From Bacteroidales bacterium (GTDB taxonomy: Bacteria; Bacteroidota; Bacteroidia; Bacteroidales; P3), in the NCBI GenBank assembly GCA_031257915.1, contig JAIRNR010000009.1, forward strand, positions 1 to 43,191: DNA of 43,191 bases. The letters run 5' to 3'. Position numbers and translations under genes: made by a program. The notes under the pieces were generated by a model. It saw only the letters and a program-made list of their open reading frames with translations. It ran no database searches and was not told where the DNA came from. Of this stretch, positions 34,079-41,995 are shown one piece after another; the stretch's first letter is position 1, and each line of letters starts with the position of its first letter.

Positions 34079-35605
34079 ATGTATAGACAAATACATTTTA
34101 TAGCGATAGGCGGAAGTGCAATGCACAATCTTGCGATAGCACTTCATTTGAAAGGGTATAATATCAGCGGGTCTGACGATGAAATTTTTGAGCCTGCACG
34201 CGGACGGCTTGCGAAATACGGACTTTTGCCGGCTACTGTCGGATGGGATGTATCCCGAATTACTCCCGATTTGGAAGCAGTCGTTCTCGGTATGCACGCA
34301 CGTGCTGACAATCCCGAATTATTAAGAGCTTTGGAACTTGGCGTAAAAGTTTATTCCTATCCCGAATATCTTTACGAGCAGTCGCGCGGTAAAAAACGCG
34401 TTGTTATCGGCGGCAGTCACGGCAAAACAACAGTTACCGCAATGATTCTGCACGTATTGCAGGGTGCAGGTATAAATTGCGACTATATGGTCGGTGCACA
34501 GTTGGAAGGATTTGAAGTAATGGTACGGTTGAGCGAAAACGATGGGAATACCGAAAACGGTGGGAATACCGAAAACGGTGGGAATACCGAAAACGATGGG
34601 AATACCGAAAACGATGGGAATACCGAAAACGGTGGGAATACCGAAAACAACTGTGAAAGCAGAGAAAACCACAGTGGCGATAGTAGCAGAGGTGCCGGTA
34701 TTATGATTATAGAAGGCGACGAATACCTGACTTCACCCATTGACCGCCGTCCGAAATTCCACCTTTATCACCCTGATATTGCAGTAATTAACGGCATTGC
34801 CTGGGATCATATAAACGTATTTCCAACGTTTGAAAATTACGTTGAACAATTTCTGATTTTTGCCCGCAGCATTGAACGCGGCGGGGCGCTCGTTTATGTT
34901 GATAATGACCCTGAGGCAGTAAAAATTGCTGCGGCTTTATTGAATGAAAGGGCAGATGTGGCAACTTATGCAGCAGGTGTTCCGCCGTACGGCATTAAAA
35001 ACGGTATTACCGTTTTGGACAATGGTACACCGCTTAAAATTTTCGGCAAACATAATCTGCAAAACCTCAGTGTGGCGTGGAATGTATGTCGTCTGCTCGG
35101 CGTACCGGACAACGAGTTTCTAAAACAAATATCTACTTTTAAAGGCGCGTCCCGCCGTTTGGAACTTATTGCTTCAAACAACAGTACTGCCGTTTACAAA
35201 GACTTCGCACATTCACCCTCCAAACTTCAGGCAACCATTGCTGCCGTTAAGGAACAGTATCCGCAGCGTACGCTCGTTGCATGTATGGAACTTCATACGT
35301 TCAGCAGTTTGAGTAAAGAATTTCTATCGCATTACAAAGGATGTATGGACAGGGCAGATGTAGCGATTGTCTATTTTAATCCTCACGCTGTTGAGCATAA
35401 AAAACTGCCGCCCATTACATGCGAAATGATTTACGACGGCTTTGCACGCAAGGATCTAAAGGTCTATAACGACAGTGCTTTATTGCGGCAAGATTTATTA
35501 GCGCGTGAGTGGAAAGGCAGCAGCGGCAGTAATCTTTTATGGATGACATCGGGCAATTTTGATGGTATAGATGAAAAAGAATTAGCGGAAAAAATTACAT
35601 ATTAG
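34079..35605 (+). CDS. mpl: UDP-MurNAc:L-Ala-gamma-D-Glu-meso-DAP ligase
   Basis: 508 residues from ATG 34079. The frame opens 10 codons earlier, but the family starts at QIHFIAIGGSAMHNLAIAL. Mpl reattaches the recycled murein tripeptide to UDP-MurNAc. The N-terminal Mur domain, the P-loop GGSHGKTT (111-118), DYMVGAQLEGF, IMIIEGDEYLTSPID, AVINGIAWDHINVFPT and the C-terminal Mur ligase domain (GASRRLELIASNNSTAVYKDFAHSPSKL) are all present. Between VRLSE and IMIIEGDEY sits an insertion of about 50 residues made of NTENGG-type hexapeptides, encoded by an 18-bp tandem repeat. Normal Mpl is about 450-460 residues. The insertion falls in a likely surface loop. The gene overlaps the convergent ATPase gene by 11 bp. 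Confidence 0.94.
   Translation: MYRQIHFIAIGGSAMHNLAIALHLKGYNISGSDDEIFEPARGRLAKYGLLPATVGWDVSRITPDLEAVVLGMHARADNPELLRALELGVKVYSYPEYLYEQSRGKKRVVIGGSHGKTTVTAMILHVLQGAGINCDYMVGAQLEGFEVMVRLSENDGNTENGGNTENGGNTENDGNTENDGNTENGGNTENNCESRENHSGDSSRGAGIMIIEGDEYLTSPIDRRPKFHLYHPDIAVINGIAWDHINVFPTFENYVEQFLIFARSIERGGALVYVDNDPEAVKIAAALLNERADVATYAAGVPPYGIKNGITVLDNGTPLKIFGKHNLQNLSVAWNVCRLLGVPDNEFLKQISTFKGASRRLELIASNNSTAVYKDFAHSPSKLQATIAAVKEQYPQRTLVACMELHTFSSLSKEFLSHYKGCMDRADVAIVYFNPHAVEHKKLPPITCEMIYDGFARKDLKVYNDSALLRQDLLAREWKGSSGSNLLWMTSGNFDGIDEKELAEKITY
34535..34653 (+). repeat. 18-bp tandem repeat inside mpl (6 full units plus a partial)
   Basis: Six consecutive 18-bp units, gaaaacggtgggaatacc or the variant with gat in place of ggt, run from 34535 to 34642. 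A partial seventh follows. Each encodes six residues (ENGGNT or ENDGNT), so copy-number change keeps the frame. Confidence 0.95.
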
Positions 35606-36914
35606 CCATTGACAGCCCTTTGTATTGAATATTGTAACCGCTTAACTGCCCTGAATTAGTAAGCATATTTGCAGCTTTTTCTTTTAATATATTATAGCGG
35701 ATATGTTTTTCGTTTCGTTTTATCTCCATTATCTGCATGGTCTTGTTTGTATGATTCAACGTTATCAGATCTATTTCGTTTTCCCCTTTCCTGTCCCAAT
35801 AACCACCTATTTGCGTTATTTTACCCTGCTCTATAAATTTTTCTCTAAAATATTTTTCCAATATCTTTCCACTGAATGTTGCGTAATCACGTTCTACAAT
35901 TTTTCTTAATTCGGCAAACTGATTTATCTCTATGATGTGACTGTATTTATAAATAAATCTAAACCAAAATATCAAAAAATTATCATCAATAACATATCGC
36001 ACATTTTTGATTTCCGATTTTGCGAACAGTGGTATTGCTTTTGATAGTAAACCATAATCATTTTCCATTCTTGTAAGATAGCCGCCAACTTCCTTCCCTA
36101 CCGCTGCTTCTATTTTTGAGCGGGTATTTTCGCCCGACGCAATAGATGACAATATTGAAAAATAGATAGCGTAATCTTTGCCGAATTCCTCTGTAAGCAT
36201 TGTCTTTCCGTCCGTAATAAATGCAGAATCTTCTTTAAGAATCAGTGCCAGCATTTTTTTCAACGTTAGTGCTTTATTGTCAACAAAAAGTTGTACGTAT
36301 TTTGCCACGCCGCCACTAAAAGCGTACAGAGCAAGCAAATCCTCATTTGTATATCCGGAATTATTTTCTGCCAGTATTTTTTTCAGAACAGATACTTTAA
36401 ACGGCTTTACTTTTATAAAATTTGTAGCTCTGCCGTAAAGAGGAGCATTGTAGTCTTCAAAAATTTTATGCATTAGCGAGTAAATAGATCCGCAAACAAT
36501 AAGATTCAGTTTGCTTTTGGATTTAAGTATATCCCAATCTCTTTGAATATCGCTGTAAACAGAGGGATTTATATTCAGGAATTCCTGAAATTCATCAATA
36601 ATAAGATTAAAATTTCGCTGTGCTGATAATTGCATTAAAAACTTAAATATTTGATTGAAATTTTGCACATTGCCGGCTATCGGAATTTGCAATTTATCAA
36701 TTATTTCCTGTTTAAAATCTTCACACAAAAGAGGTTCTGCTTTACGAGAAACAAATAGATAAAGTGTGGGTTGTTCTTGCGTCGCATACAGGAGAAGTTG
36801 TGTCTTTCCTATACGCCGTCTTCCTGTCACAACGGTAAACTGTGCGTTTTTAAGAGATAACTTTTGTATCTCTTTTATGCGTTTGATTTCGCTTTTACGG
36901 TTATAGAATTTCAT
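35595..36914 (-). CDS. ATPase with C-terminal nuclease-like domain (ATPase_2/DUF234 type)
   Basis: 439 residues. The N-terminal P-loop domain has Walker A TGRRRIGKTQ (Lys37), Walker B LIIDEFQEF (Asp107-Glu108) and VCGSIYSLM. A winged-helix part follows (around 250-290). The C-terminal DUF234 region carries a PD-(D/E)xK-like core (GGYWDRKGENEIDLITLN, then MEIKRNE). This family is spread widely in archaea and Bacteroidota. Its biological role is unresolved; links to mobile DNA or defence have been proposed. It converges with mpl. Its own promoter, with a palindromic repeat in the leader, lies at 36941-36997. Confidence 0.88.
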   Translation of the reverse strand: MKFYNRKSEIKRIKEIQKLSLKNAQFTVVTGRRRIGKTQLLLYATQEQPTLYLFVSRKAEPLLCEDFKQEIIDKLQIPIAGNVQNFNQIFKFLMQLSAQRNFNLIIDEFQEFLNINPSVYSDIQRDWDILKSKSKLNLIVCGSIYSLMHKIFEDYNAPLYGRATNFIKVKPFKVSVLKKILAENNSGYTNEDLLALYAFSGGVAKYVQLFVDNKALTLKKMLALILKEDSAFITDGKTMLTEEFGKDYAIYFSILSSIASGENTRSKIEAAVGKEVGGYLTRMENDYGLLSKAIPLFAKSEIKNVRYVIDDNFLIFWFRFIYKYSHIIEINQFAELRKIVERDYATFSGKILEKYFREKFIEQGKITQIGGYWDRKGENEIDLITLNHTNKTMQIMEIKRNEKHIRYNILKEKAANMLTNSGQLSGYNIQYKGLSMANM

Positions 36915-36926
36915 ATATTTATAATT

Positions 36927-37039
36927 TTACAGAAACAGCGAGTTCCGAAACGACCGTTTCGGAACTGCAAAGATACAAAAAAATACATTATTACAAACTT
37001 ACAGAAACAGCGAGTTCCGAAACGACCGTTTCGGAACTG
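36927..37039. repeat. 41-bp direct repeat carrying a 26-bp palindrome, two copies 72 bp apart
   Basis: Identical 41-bp segments lie at 36927-36967 and 36999-37039. Each contains the palindrome agttccgaaac-gacc-gtttcggaact (36941-36966, 37013-37038), an 11-bp stem with a four-base loop. A caaagatac or tagagatac tail follows each copy, which on the minus strand is an intact or a decayed -7 box. Confidence 0.9.
36968..36997 (-). promoter_or_regulatory. Promoter of the DUF234-type ATPase gene
   Basis: On the minus strand TTTG (36994-36997), 18 bp, then TATCTTTG (36968-36975). The palindrome follows directly, so it forms the 5' end of the transcript. The ATG is at 36914. Confidence 0.6.
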
Positions 37040-37070
37040 TAGAGATACGGAAAATCTGCAAAATTACTCG

Positions 37071-37078
37071 TACCTTCG
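37071..37078 (+). promoter_or_regulatory. -7 box of the AEC transporter gene
   Basis: TACCTTCG, one mismatch from consensus, lies 4 bp before the ATG at 37083, another near-leaderless layout. Confidence 0.4.
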
Positions 37079-37082
37079 TTAT

Positions 37083-38021
37083 ATGTCAAACTTCGTAGTA
37101 ATAATAATCTGTCTTGTGGTTGGTGTGTTGCTTGCACGCTTCAAAGTAGTGGGTGAGCAGGGGATAAAAGGTGTAAATGCATGGGTGTTTTACGTAGCAC
37201 TCCCTGCTTTATCATTACGGTATGTACCCGAAATGGAATGGTCGCCCGAAATGCTTTTTCCTGCATTGTCGCCAATAGTTATGCTTGCGGGAGCGTGGTT
37301 ATTTGTACGACTGTTAGATATATTGCGGCTACATTTCAAGGGCGGACATTTGGATATTGGCACACGCACCGCGCTGTTTGTTACAATAGCCCTTTCAAAT
37401 ACGGGCTTTATCGGTATTCCGATGACAGCGGCGTTTTTCGGCGAAAGCAACGTGCATTACGCAGTACTGAATGACCAAATTACATTTTTACTTTTTTCCA
37501 CTGTCGGATTAGTAACTGTTATGCGGACGGCAGCTAAAACAGGGACAGGCACCATTGATACCGCAGGCAAAATATCACCAAAGGCAGTTTTCAAAAAAGT
37601 CCTGACGTTTCCTCCATTTATAGCATTCGTAACAGCGTTAATTATCCCTCATTTTGCAGATATTTCACTTGCAAATCCGGTATTGGACAAACTGATGGCG
37701 ACAATGTCGCCAATGGCAGTATTTTCTATCGGCTTACAACTGAAACTCGGCGCACTTAAAGAAAACAAAGGACTTGTAACAGCGGGACTGCTTTATAAAC
37801 TGCTGCTTGCACCACTGTTGATATTTACGGTTGCACTGCTTATCGGTGCAAAAGGCAGCGGTACACAGGTAAGCATTTTTGAAGCGAGTATGTCTTCGCA
37901 TATAACCGTATCACTGCTTGCCTCGCAGTACGGTTTAAATCCGCGTTTATGTTCGTTGATAGTAGGGGTGGGCATAATTGCAGGATTTGTTACGTCTTCG
38001 CTTTGGGCTTTGGTACTCTGA
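37083..38021 (+). CDS. AEC (auxin efflux carrier) family transporter
   Basis: 312 residues. A longer frame runs back to 36864 through the palindromic repeats, but ATG 37083 gives the family N-terminus (MSNFVVIIICLVVGVLLARF). About ten hydrophobic membrane segments are visible in two groups. The conserved VFYVALPALSLRYV and ALSNTGFIGIPMTAAFFGE mark the first half, and MSPMAVFSIGLQLKLG and EASMSSHITVSLLASQYGLN the second. Bacterial members such as MleP or YfdV export malate or other organic acids. The substrate here is unknown. The gene stands alone between two ATPase genes of a different kind. Confidence 0.9.
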   Translation: MSNFVVIIICLVVGVLLARFKVVGEQGIKGVNAWVFYVALPALSLRYVPEMEWSPEMLFPALSPIVMLAGAWLFVRLLDILRLHFKGGHLDIGTRTALFVTIALSNTGFIGIPMTAAFFGESNVHYAVLNDQITFLLFSTVGLVTVMRTAAKTGTGTIDTAGKISPKAVFKKVLTFPPFIAFVTALIIPHFADISLANPVLDKLMATMSPMAVFSIGLQLKLGALKENKGLVTAGLLYKLLLAPLLIFTVALLIGAKGSGTQVSIFEASMSSHITVSLLASQYGLNPRLCSLIVGVGIIAGFVTSSLWALVL

Positions 38022-38023
38022 TA

Positions 38024-38143
38024 ATATACCCCCGATTTGATACAAAATTATCAGAAATATACCCCCGATTTGATACAAGTTTATCTGAAATATACCCCCG
38101 ATTTGATACAAATTTATCAGAAATATACCCCCGATTTGATACA
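38024..38143 (+). repeat. 33-bp tandem repeat, four copies
   Basis: Units begin atatacccccgatttgatac and start at 38024, 38057, 38090 and 38123. The first three are full length, and the fourth runs into the leader of the DUF4143 gene. The conserved core is the first 21-22 bp, with variation only in the last 11. There are no spacers, so it is not a CRISPR array. It fills the gap between the AEC stop and the promoter of the next gene. Confidence 0.93.
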
Positions 38144-38150
38144 AAAGTAT

Positions 38151-38158
38151 TATCTTTG
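38151..38158 (+). promoter_or_regulatory. -7 box of the DUF4143 ATPase gene
   Basis: TATCTTTG fits TAnnTTTG and lies 18 bp before the ATG at 38177, just after the 33-bp array. No TTTG is present at the expected -33 distance. Confidence 0.5.
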
Positions 38159-38176
38159 CAAAAAAAAATCAAGGTT

Positions 38177-39523
38177 ATGTTTGAAAGAAACGCCATTACA
38201 AAATTGAAACAATGGGCAGCGAATAGCAAACGTAAACCATTGATATTGCGGGGTTCTCGGCAAGTCGGCAAAACAACCCTCGTAAACAGTTTTGCACAAA
38301 ATTTTGAGAATTATCTCTATTTGAATTTTGAAAAAATGCCGAAAGCAATGGCACTTTTTGAAAAAGAGCAGGAAATTCCTGAACTTCTGGCTGAAATTTT
38401 TCTGTTTTGCAACAAAGAAAAACAGACAGGAAAAACAATTTTGTTTATTGACGAAATTCAAAATTCAAAAACGGCAATTATAAAACTGCGTTATTTCTAC
38501 GAGGAAAAACTGTCTGATTTGTACGTGATTGTGGCTGGCTCAATGTTAGAAACGATGTTAAACAAAAAAATATCGTTCCCTGTCGGTCGAGTGGAATATT
38601 TGGCTATCCGTCCCTGTACATTTAATGAATTTTTACGTGCAATCGGCGAAAAAATTCTTGAAAAAGCATTGCTTGACAAGCGAATATCGGAAGCGTTGCA
38701 CGACAAAACAATGAACCTGTTCAACACTTTCACGCTTATAGGCGGAATGCCGGAAGTAGTTGCCGATTATGCTGAAAACAGAGATTTCGTCAAATTAAAC
38801 AGGATTTACGAAAGTCTGCTTATAAGTTACCGCGATGATGTAGAAAAATATGCCCATAACGACACGATGAATCAAACCATTCGTCATATTTTACAGGCAG
38901 GTTGGAAATTTGCGGCGGAACGGATTACTTTGGGCGGTTTTGCAGATTCGGCATATAAGGCACGGGAAATAGGCGAAGCATTGCATACATTGGAGAAAAC
39001 ATTTATTTTGGAACTTTGCTATCCGACTACTAATACTGTTGTACCGATAAATAAAGACCTGAAACGTTCTCCGAAATTGCTTTGGCTTGATTGCGGTTTG
39101 GTAAATTATGCGGCAAATATGCAAAAAAATATATTCGGTGCGAAAGATATTTTAGACGCATGGCGGGGAAAAATTGCAGAACAGGTTGTAGCACAGGAAT
39201 TGCTTGCCTTAGACAGCAGGGTTTTAAATCAGCGGGATTTTTGGGTGCGAAATAGAACAGACTCCAATGCTGAAGTGGATTTTGTGTTGCAGTACGACAA
39301 CAAAGTTATTCCCATTGAAGTAAAATCGGGACATAATGCACATTTGAAGTCACTGCATTTGTTTATGGACGAATGTCCGCACAATATTGCAGTAAGAGTT
39401 TGGTCGCAGCCGTTTTCGGTTGATAAAGTCAAAACGCAGGCAGGTAAGGAATTTAATTTGATAAATATGCCGTTTTATTATATCGGCATACTTGAAAAAA
39501 TATTAAAAACATACGCAGAGTAG
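38177..39523 (+). CDS. AAA_14/DUF4143 ATPase
   Basis: 448 residues from ATG 38177. The open frame extends upstream through the 33-bp repeats, but the family starts at FERNAITKLKQWA. Walker A is GSRQVGKTT (26-34), and Walker B is ILFIDEIQ (Asp92-Glu93). The sensor segment VIVAGSMLE and the DUF4143 domain (PCTFNEFLRA, LIGGMPEVVADY, LLISYRDDVEKYA, SPKLLWLDCGLVNYA) follow. The C-terminus has a PD-(D/E)xK-like pattern (RTDSNAEVDFVLQ, VIPIEVKSG). These proteins are abundant in Bacteroidota and archaea; no agreed function exists. It is not closely similar to the DUF234-type ATPase nearby. Confidence 0.9.
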   Translation: MFERNAITKLKQWAANSKRKPLILRGSRQVGKTTLVNSFAQNFENYLYLNFEKMPKAMALFEKEQEIPELLAEIFLFCNKEKQTGKTILFIDEIQNSKTAIIKLRYFYEEKLSDLYVIVAGSMLETMLNKKISFPVGRVEYLAIRPCTFNEFLRAIGEKILEKALLDKRISEALHDKTMNLFNTFTLIGGMPEVVADYAENRDFVKLNRIYESLLISYRDDVEKYAHNDTMNQTIRHILQAGWKFAAERITLGGFADSAYKAREIGEALHTLEKTFILELCYPTTNTVVPINKDLKRSPKLLWLDCGLVNYAANMQKNIFGAKDILDAWRGKIAEQVVAQELLALDSRVLNQRDFWVRNRTDSNAEVDFVLQYDNKVIPIEVKSGHNAHLKSLHLFMDECPHNIAVRVWSQPFSVDKVKTQAGKEFNLINMPFYYIGILEKILKTYAE

Positions 39524-39576
39524 CCGTTATTGCAGGCGAAACAGTATTTATAATAACATTATAACAGTAAAATAAA

Positions 39577-40842
39577 ATGCACAAATTACTAACAACTTTA
39601 TTCGCAACACTCGCTACAACAGCGATATTTGCCTCACCACTCATAGACGGACTGCAAGGCAGCGGAGAGCAGACAGACCCTGTACTTATCGGTTCGGCAG
39701 ACGATTTACGGCTGCTTTCAACATTTATTATGAACGATGTAAATTACTCTACCGCCACAGCGGGCAAGTATTTCAAAATGACAAATGATATTGCTTTTGC
39801 CACCGCTGCCGACAGCATGCTTTACGATTTTGACGGAGACGGCACAAAAGAAAGTAATTTTATTCCCATTGGCGGACGGCAGGCAGAGAATCTTTCAAGC
39901 GATTACCGCCTTTTTCAAGGAATTTTTGACGGTGATGGTCATGTTATCAGCGGACTTCGCATACTTTACGGCAACAGCACAGTAAATTATACAGGACTTT
40001 TCGGTGTAATATGGGGCGGGACAATTAAAAATGCCGGTATAGAGGACGGCGAGTTTTTGGGCAATGGCTGTGTCAGCGCACTTTGCGGGCAGGCGCAGAG
40101 CGGCAGCAAGATAAGTGAATGTTTTGTACGTAATTGCAATATAAGCGGAAACGATATGTATGTCGGCGGGATATGCGCTGCAAATGCAAGTATGTCCGAG
40201 ATACAAAATTGCTATATTGATAACTCCTTTGTCAGCGGTAATGGTTTTGTCGGTGGATTTTGCGGTTTAAATAATCCGTTCAGCGGTGTATCGATAATAA
40301 AAAACTGCTATTCCACAGCGGAAGTTGAAACGCGGTCAAAGTCGTCTTACTACGGTGGATTTTGCGGATACAGTACGAACGACACTGCAATTATAAATTG
40401 TTATATTTCGGACAGATGGAAAGTAACCGACGATGCCGAATCGGGGCTTTTTTCGTTAAGGGGAAATGTTGTAGATGAAGCGTTTATGATTTCGGGACCG
40501 TTTGTCGATACATTGAATAACAATGGAGATGATTATCCTTCCGTATGGCAGGCGAATTGCAGCGGCAGCGGCACACCGTCCTTATTATGGGAGTGTGATG
40601 ATGTAGCCGTTGAACGCACCGAAATACAAAACAAAAGTTTGACGGTTTTCCCTAATCCGGCATTTGATAAAATTACCGTCGGTAATGCAACAGGGCAGAT
40701 AAAAGTTTATGATATAAGCGGAAAGGCAGTTATAAGTACAAATAGTGGACACGCTGTTAAAACTCTTAATATAAGTACATTGTCGCCGGGACAATATATA
40801 ATAAGAGATAAAACAAATGCTGCGAAAATAATAAAGAAATAA
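39577..40842 (+). CDS. Secreted GLUG-repeat protein with T9SS sorting domain
   Basis: 421 residues. A signal peptide (TLATTAIFAS) precedes a region like that of bacterial surface adhesins (GSADDLRLLSTFI, KYFKMTNDIAF, FIPIGGRQ, FQGIFDGDGHVISGLRI). GLUG-type repeats follow at about 140-290 (YTGLFGVIWGGTIKNAGI, VGGFCGLNN, YYGGFCGYS), expected to form a beta-helix. Regular cysteines recur there. The C-terminal 75 residues (LTVFPNPAFDKITVGN, KVYDISGKAV, LSPGQYIIRDKTNAAKIIKK) form a T9SS type A sorting domain. It is likely surface-attached or secreted and may bind host or glycan surfaces. Its stop overlaps the next start by one base. Confidence 0.85.
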   Translation: MHKLLTTLFATLATTAIFASPLIDGLQGSGEQTDPVLIGSADDLRLLSTFIMNDVNYSTATAGKYFKMTNDIAFATAADSMLYDFDGDGTKESNFIPIGGRQAENLSSDYRLFQGIFDGDGHVISGLRILYGNSTVNYTGLFGVIWGGTIKNAGIEDGEFLGNGCVSALCGQAQSGSKISECFVRNCNISGNDMYVGGICAANASMSEIQNCYIDNSFVSGNGFVGGFCGLNNPFSGVSIIKNCYSTAEVETRSKSSYYGGFCGYSTNDTAIINCYISDRWKVTDDAESGLFSLRGNVVDEAFMISGPFVDTLNNNGDDYPSVWQANCSGSGTPSLLWECDDVAVERTEIQNKSLTVFPNPAFDKITVGNATGQIKVYDISGKAVISTNSGHAVKTLNISTLSPGQYIIRDKTNAAKIIKK

Positions 40843-41474
40843 TGTTTTCACGAGTAAATATTACGTTTTCCGTATGTATCTGCATTTGCCTTTATTTTTG
40901 CTTTTGCTGCAGTACAGGCGCAAATGTGCAGCAAACATTGCAGCAGGGGGATTTGCTCTTTCAGACTTCTTCCGGCAGCGATTTCGGAAATGCAGTTGAA
41001 GATGCCACGCGTATAGATACTCTGCAAAGTTATGCTCATGTCGGGATAGTTGTAATGAATGGTGAAAAGTTTGCTGTTGCGGAAGCCACAGGTCAGGGTG
41101 TTGTGCTTACGCCGCCTGATACGTTTTTTAATCGTAATGTACAGACTCATATATTTCGTTTAGATTCCGAATATCATCATTTTATACCACAGGTATTAAA
41201 ATATTGCATTATGCAGACAGGAAAGCATTACGATTCCGCCTTTTTACCTGATAACGGTAAATTTTACTGCTCCGAACTTATCACCGAGGCGTTTAAGTTT
41301 GCCAATAATGGTGATGATTTTTTTCAATTGCAGCCGATGACGTTTAAATCAGGCGGTGAATTTCTGCCGTACTGGATTAGTCTGTATAAGGATTTGGATA
41401 TGGAGATTCCCGAAGGAGTTTCGGGCAGCAATCCAACCACACTTTCACGGGACAAACGTTTGAAGAGGAGATAA
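40842..41474 (+). CDS. YiiX/YebB-like NlpC/P60 cysteine hydrolase, lipoprotein
   Basis: 210 residues. A hydrophobic N-terminus ends in a Cys cluster (CFCCSTG), suggesting a lipoprotein. The permuted papain-like fold of the YiiX family shows GDLLFQTSSGSDFGNAVEDAT, the catalytic His66 in YAHVGIVV, and Cys143 in KFYCSELITEAF. Such enzymes hydrolyse amide or thioester bonds; their substrates are mostly unknown, with cell-wall peptides or lipids proposed. It starts within the stop codon of the T9SS-protein gene, so the two are translationally coupled. The C-terminal tail is basic (SRDKRLKRR). Confidence 0.83.
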   Translation: MFSRVNITFSVCICICLYFCFCCSTGANVQQTLQQGDLLFQTSSGSDFGNAVEDATRIDTLQSYAHVGIVVMNGEKFAVAEATGQGVVLTPPDTFFNRNVQTHIFRLDSEYHHFIPQVLKYCIMQTGKHYDSAFLPDNGKFYCSELITEAFKFANNGDDFFQLQPMTFKSGGEFLPYWISLYKDLDMEIPEGVSGSNPTTLSRDKRLKRR

Positions 41475-41498
41475 ATTAGGATTTATGGTGACAACAAA

Positions 41499-41660
41499 TC
41501 AATTCTTTTTCTTAATAGCCAATGATATATGTAAGGCAATAACTTCGCCATGTTCATCCCTAATACGAGCATCGGTTTTCCGTCGCTTAAATTCTTGCCC
41601 GTAATCGACATAAACCGTTGTTTCCTGTAAGATAACCGGGCGAAGCACTTGTGGTGGTAC
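41499..41660 (-). pseudogene. Unidentified gene fragment, C-terminal remnant
   Basis: Minus-strand frame without a start codon, reading VPPQVLRPVILQETTVYVDY and ending VIALHISLAIKKKN before a stop at 41499-41501. It has coding character but no recognised family. It is one of three adjoining fragments in a decayed stretch. Confidence 0.4.
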
Positions 41661-41682
41661 TCAGATTTTTCATCGTGATATT

Positions 41683-41858
41683 TTACAAACCGAAAAATTC
41701 ATCAAACCTTTGCAAAAACATTTCAAGGCAGTTATCGTCAAATATATTGCTCTTTCCTCCCGGTGCGTGTTCTTTTATATTTATTCAAAAGGATTCCAAA
41801 ATATATTTGACCGGAACACGACAAGTTTTACCGGTTTTTCGACTTTCGCAAAACCCCA
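41683..41858 (-). pseudogene. Unidentified gene fragment with a one-base deletion
   Basis: Minus strand. The frame WGFAKVEKPVKLVVF and NIFWNPFE stops at 41781-41783. Restoring one A there would join it to INIKEHAPGGKSNIFDD and onward to LQRFDEFFGL, which ends at 41683-41685. The continuous product looks like the C-terminus of an unknown protein, now fused upstream to a PIN-domain remnant. Confidence 0.4.
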
Positions 41859-41995
41859 TAATTCAATCTTATTTATAGCCGAAATATTTATATCGGTATC
41901 AATAATATTAGACATCATTACTCGTGTCTTTTGAGGAAATCTTCCACCAATAAAGTCAAGAATTACATTCGTATCTAATAAATATCTCTGTCCAT
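41859..41995 (-). pseudogene. VapC-type PIN toxin, N-terminal remnant
   Basis: Minus-strand frame reading GQRYLLDTNVILDFIGG, then MMSNIIDTDINISAINKIEL. This is the start of a PIN-domain toxin with the first catalytic Asp (LLDTN) and the glutamate of NKIE. The rest of the domain, including the later acidic residues, is gone. The nearby ATG (41993-41995) is one base out of frame; one extra G after it would restore MGQRYLLDTN. The toxin is therefore dead twice over. Confidence 0.6.

Noticed and set aside
36864-37082. 73-codon N-terminal extension of the AEC transporter
   Set aside because: The extra residues are a direct translation of the palindromic repeats and a promoter region. The family starts at the ATG at 37083.
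38024-38143. CRISPR array
   Set aside because: The 33-bp units are contiguous, with no unique spacers and no cas genes nearby.
37949-38176. 76-codon N-terminal extension of the DUF4143 ATPase (IYPRFDT repeats)
   Set aside because: It overlaps the AEC gene and the 33-bp array. A TATCTTTG promoter box and the family N-terminus support ATG 38177.
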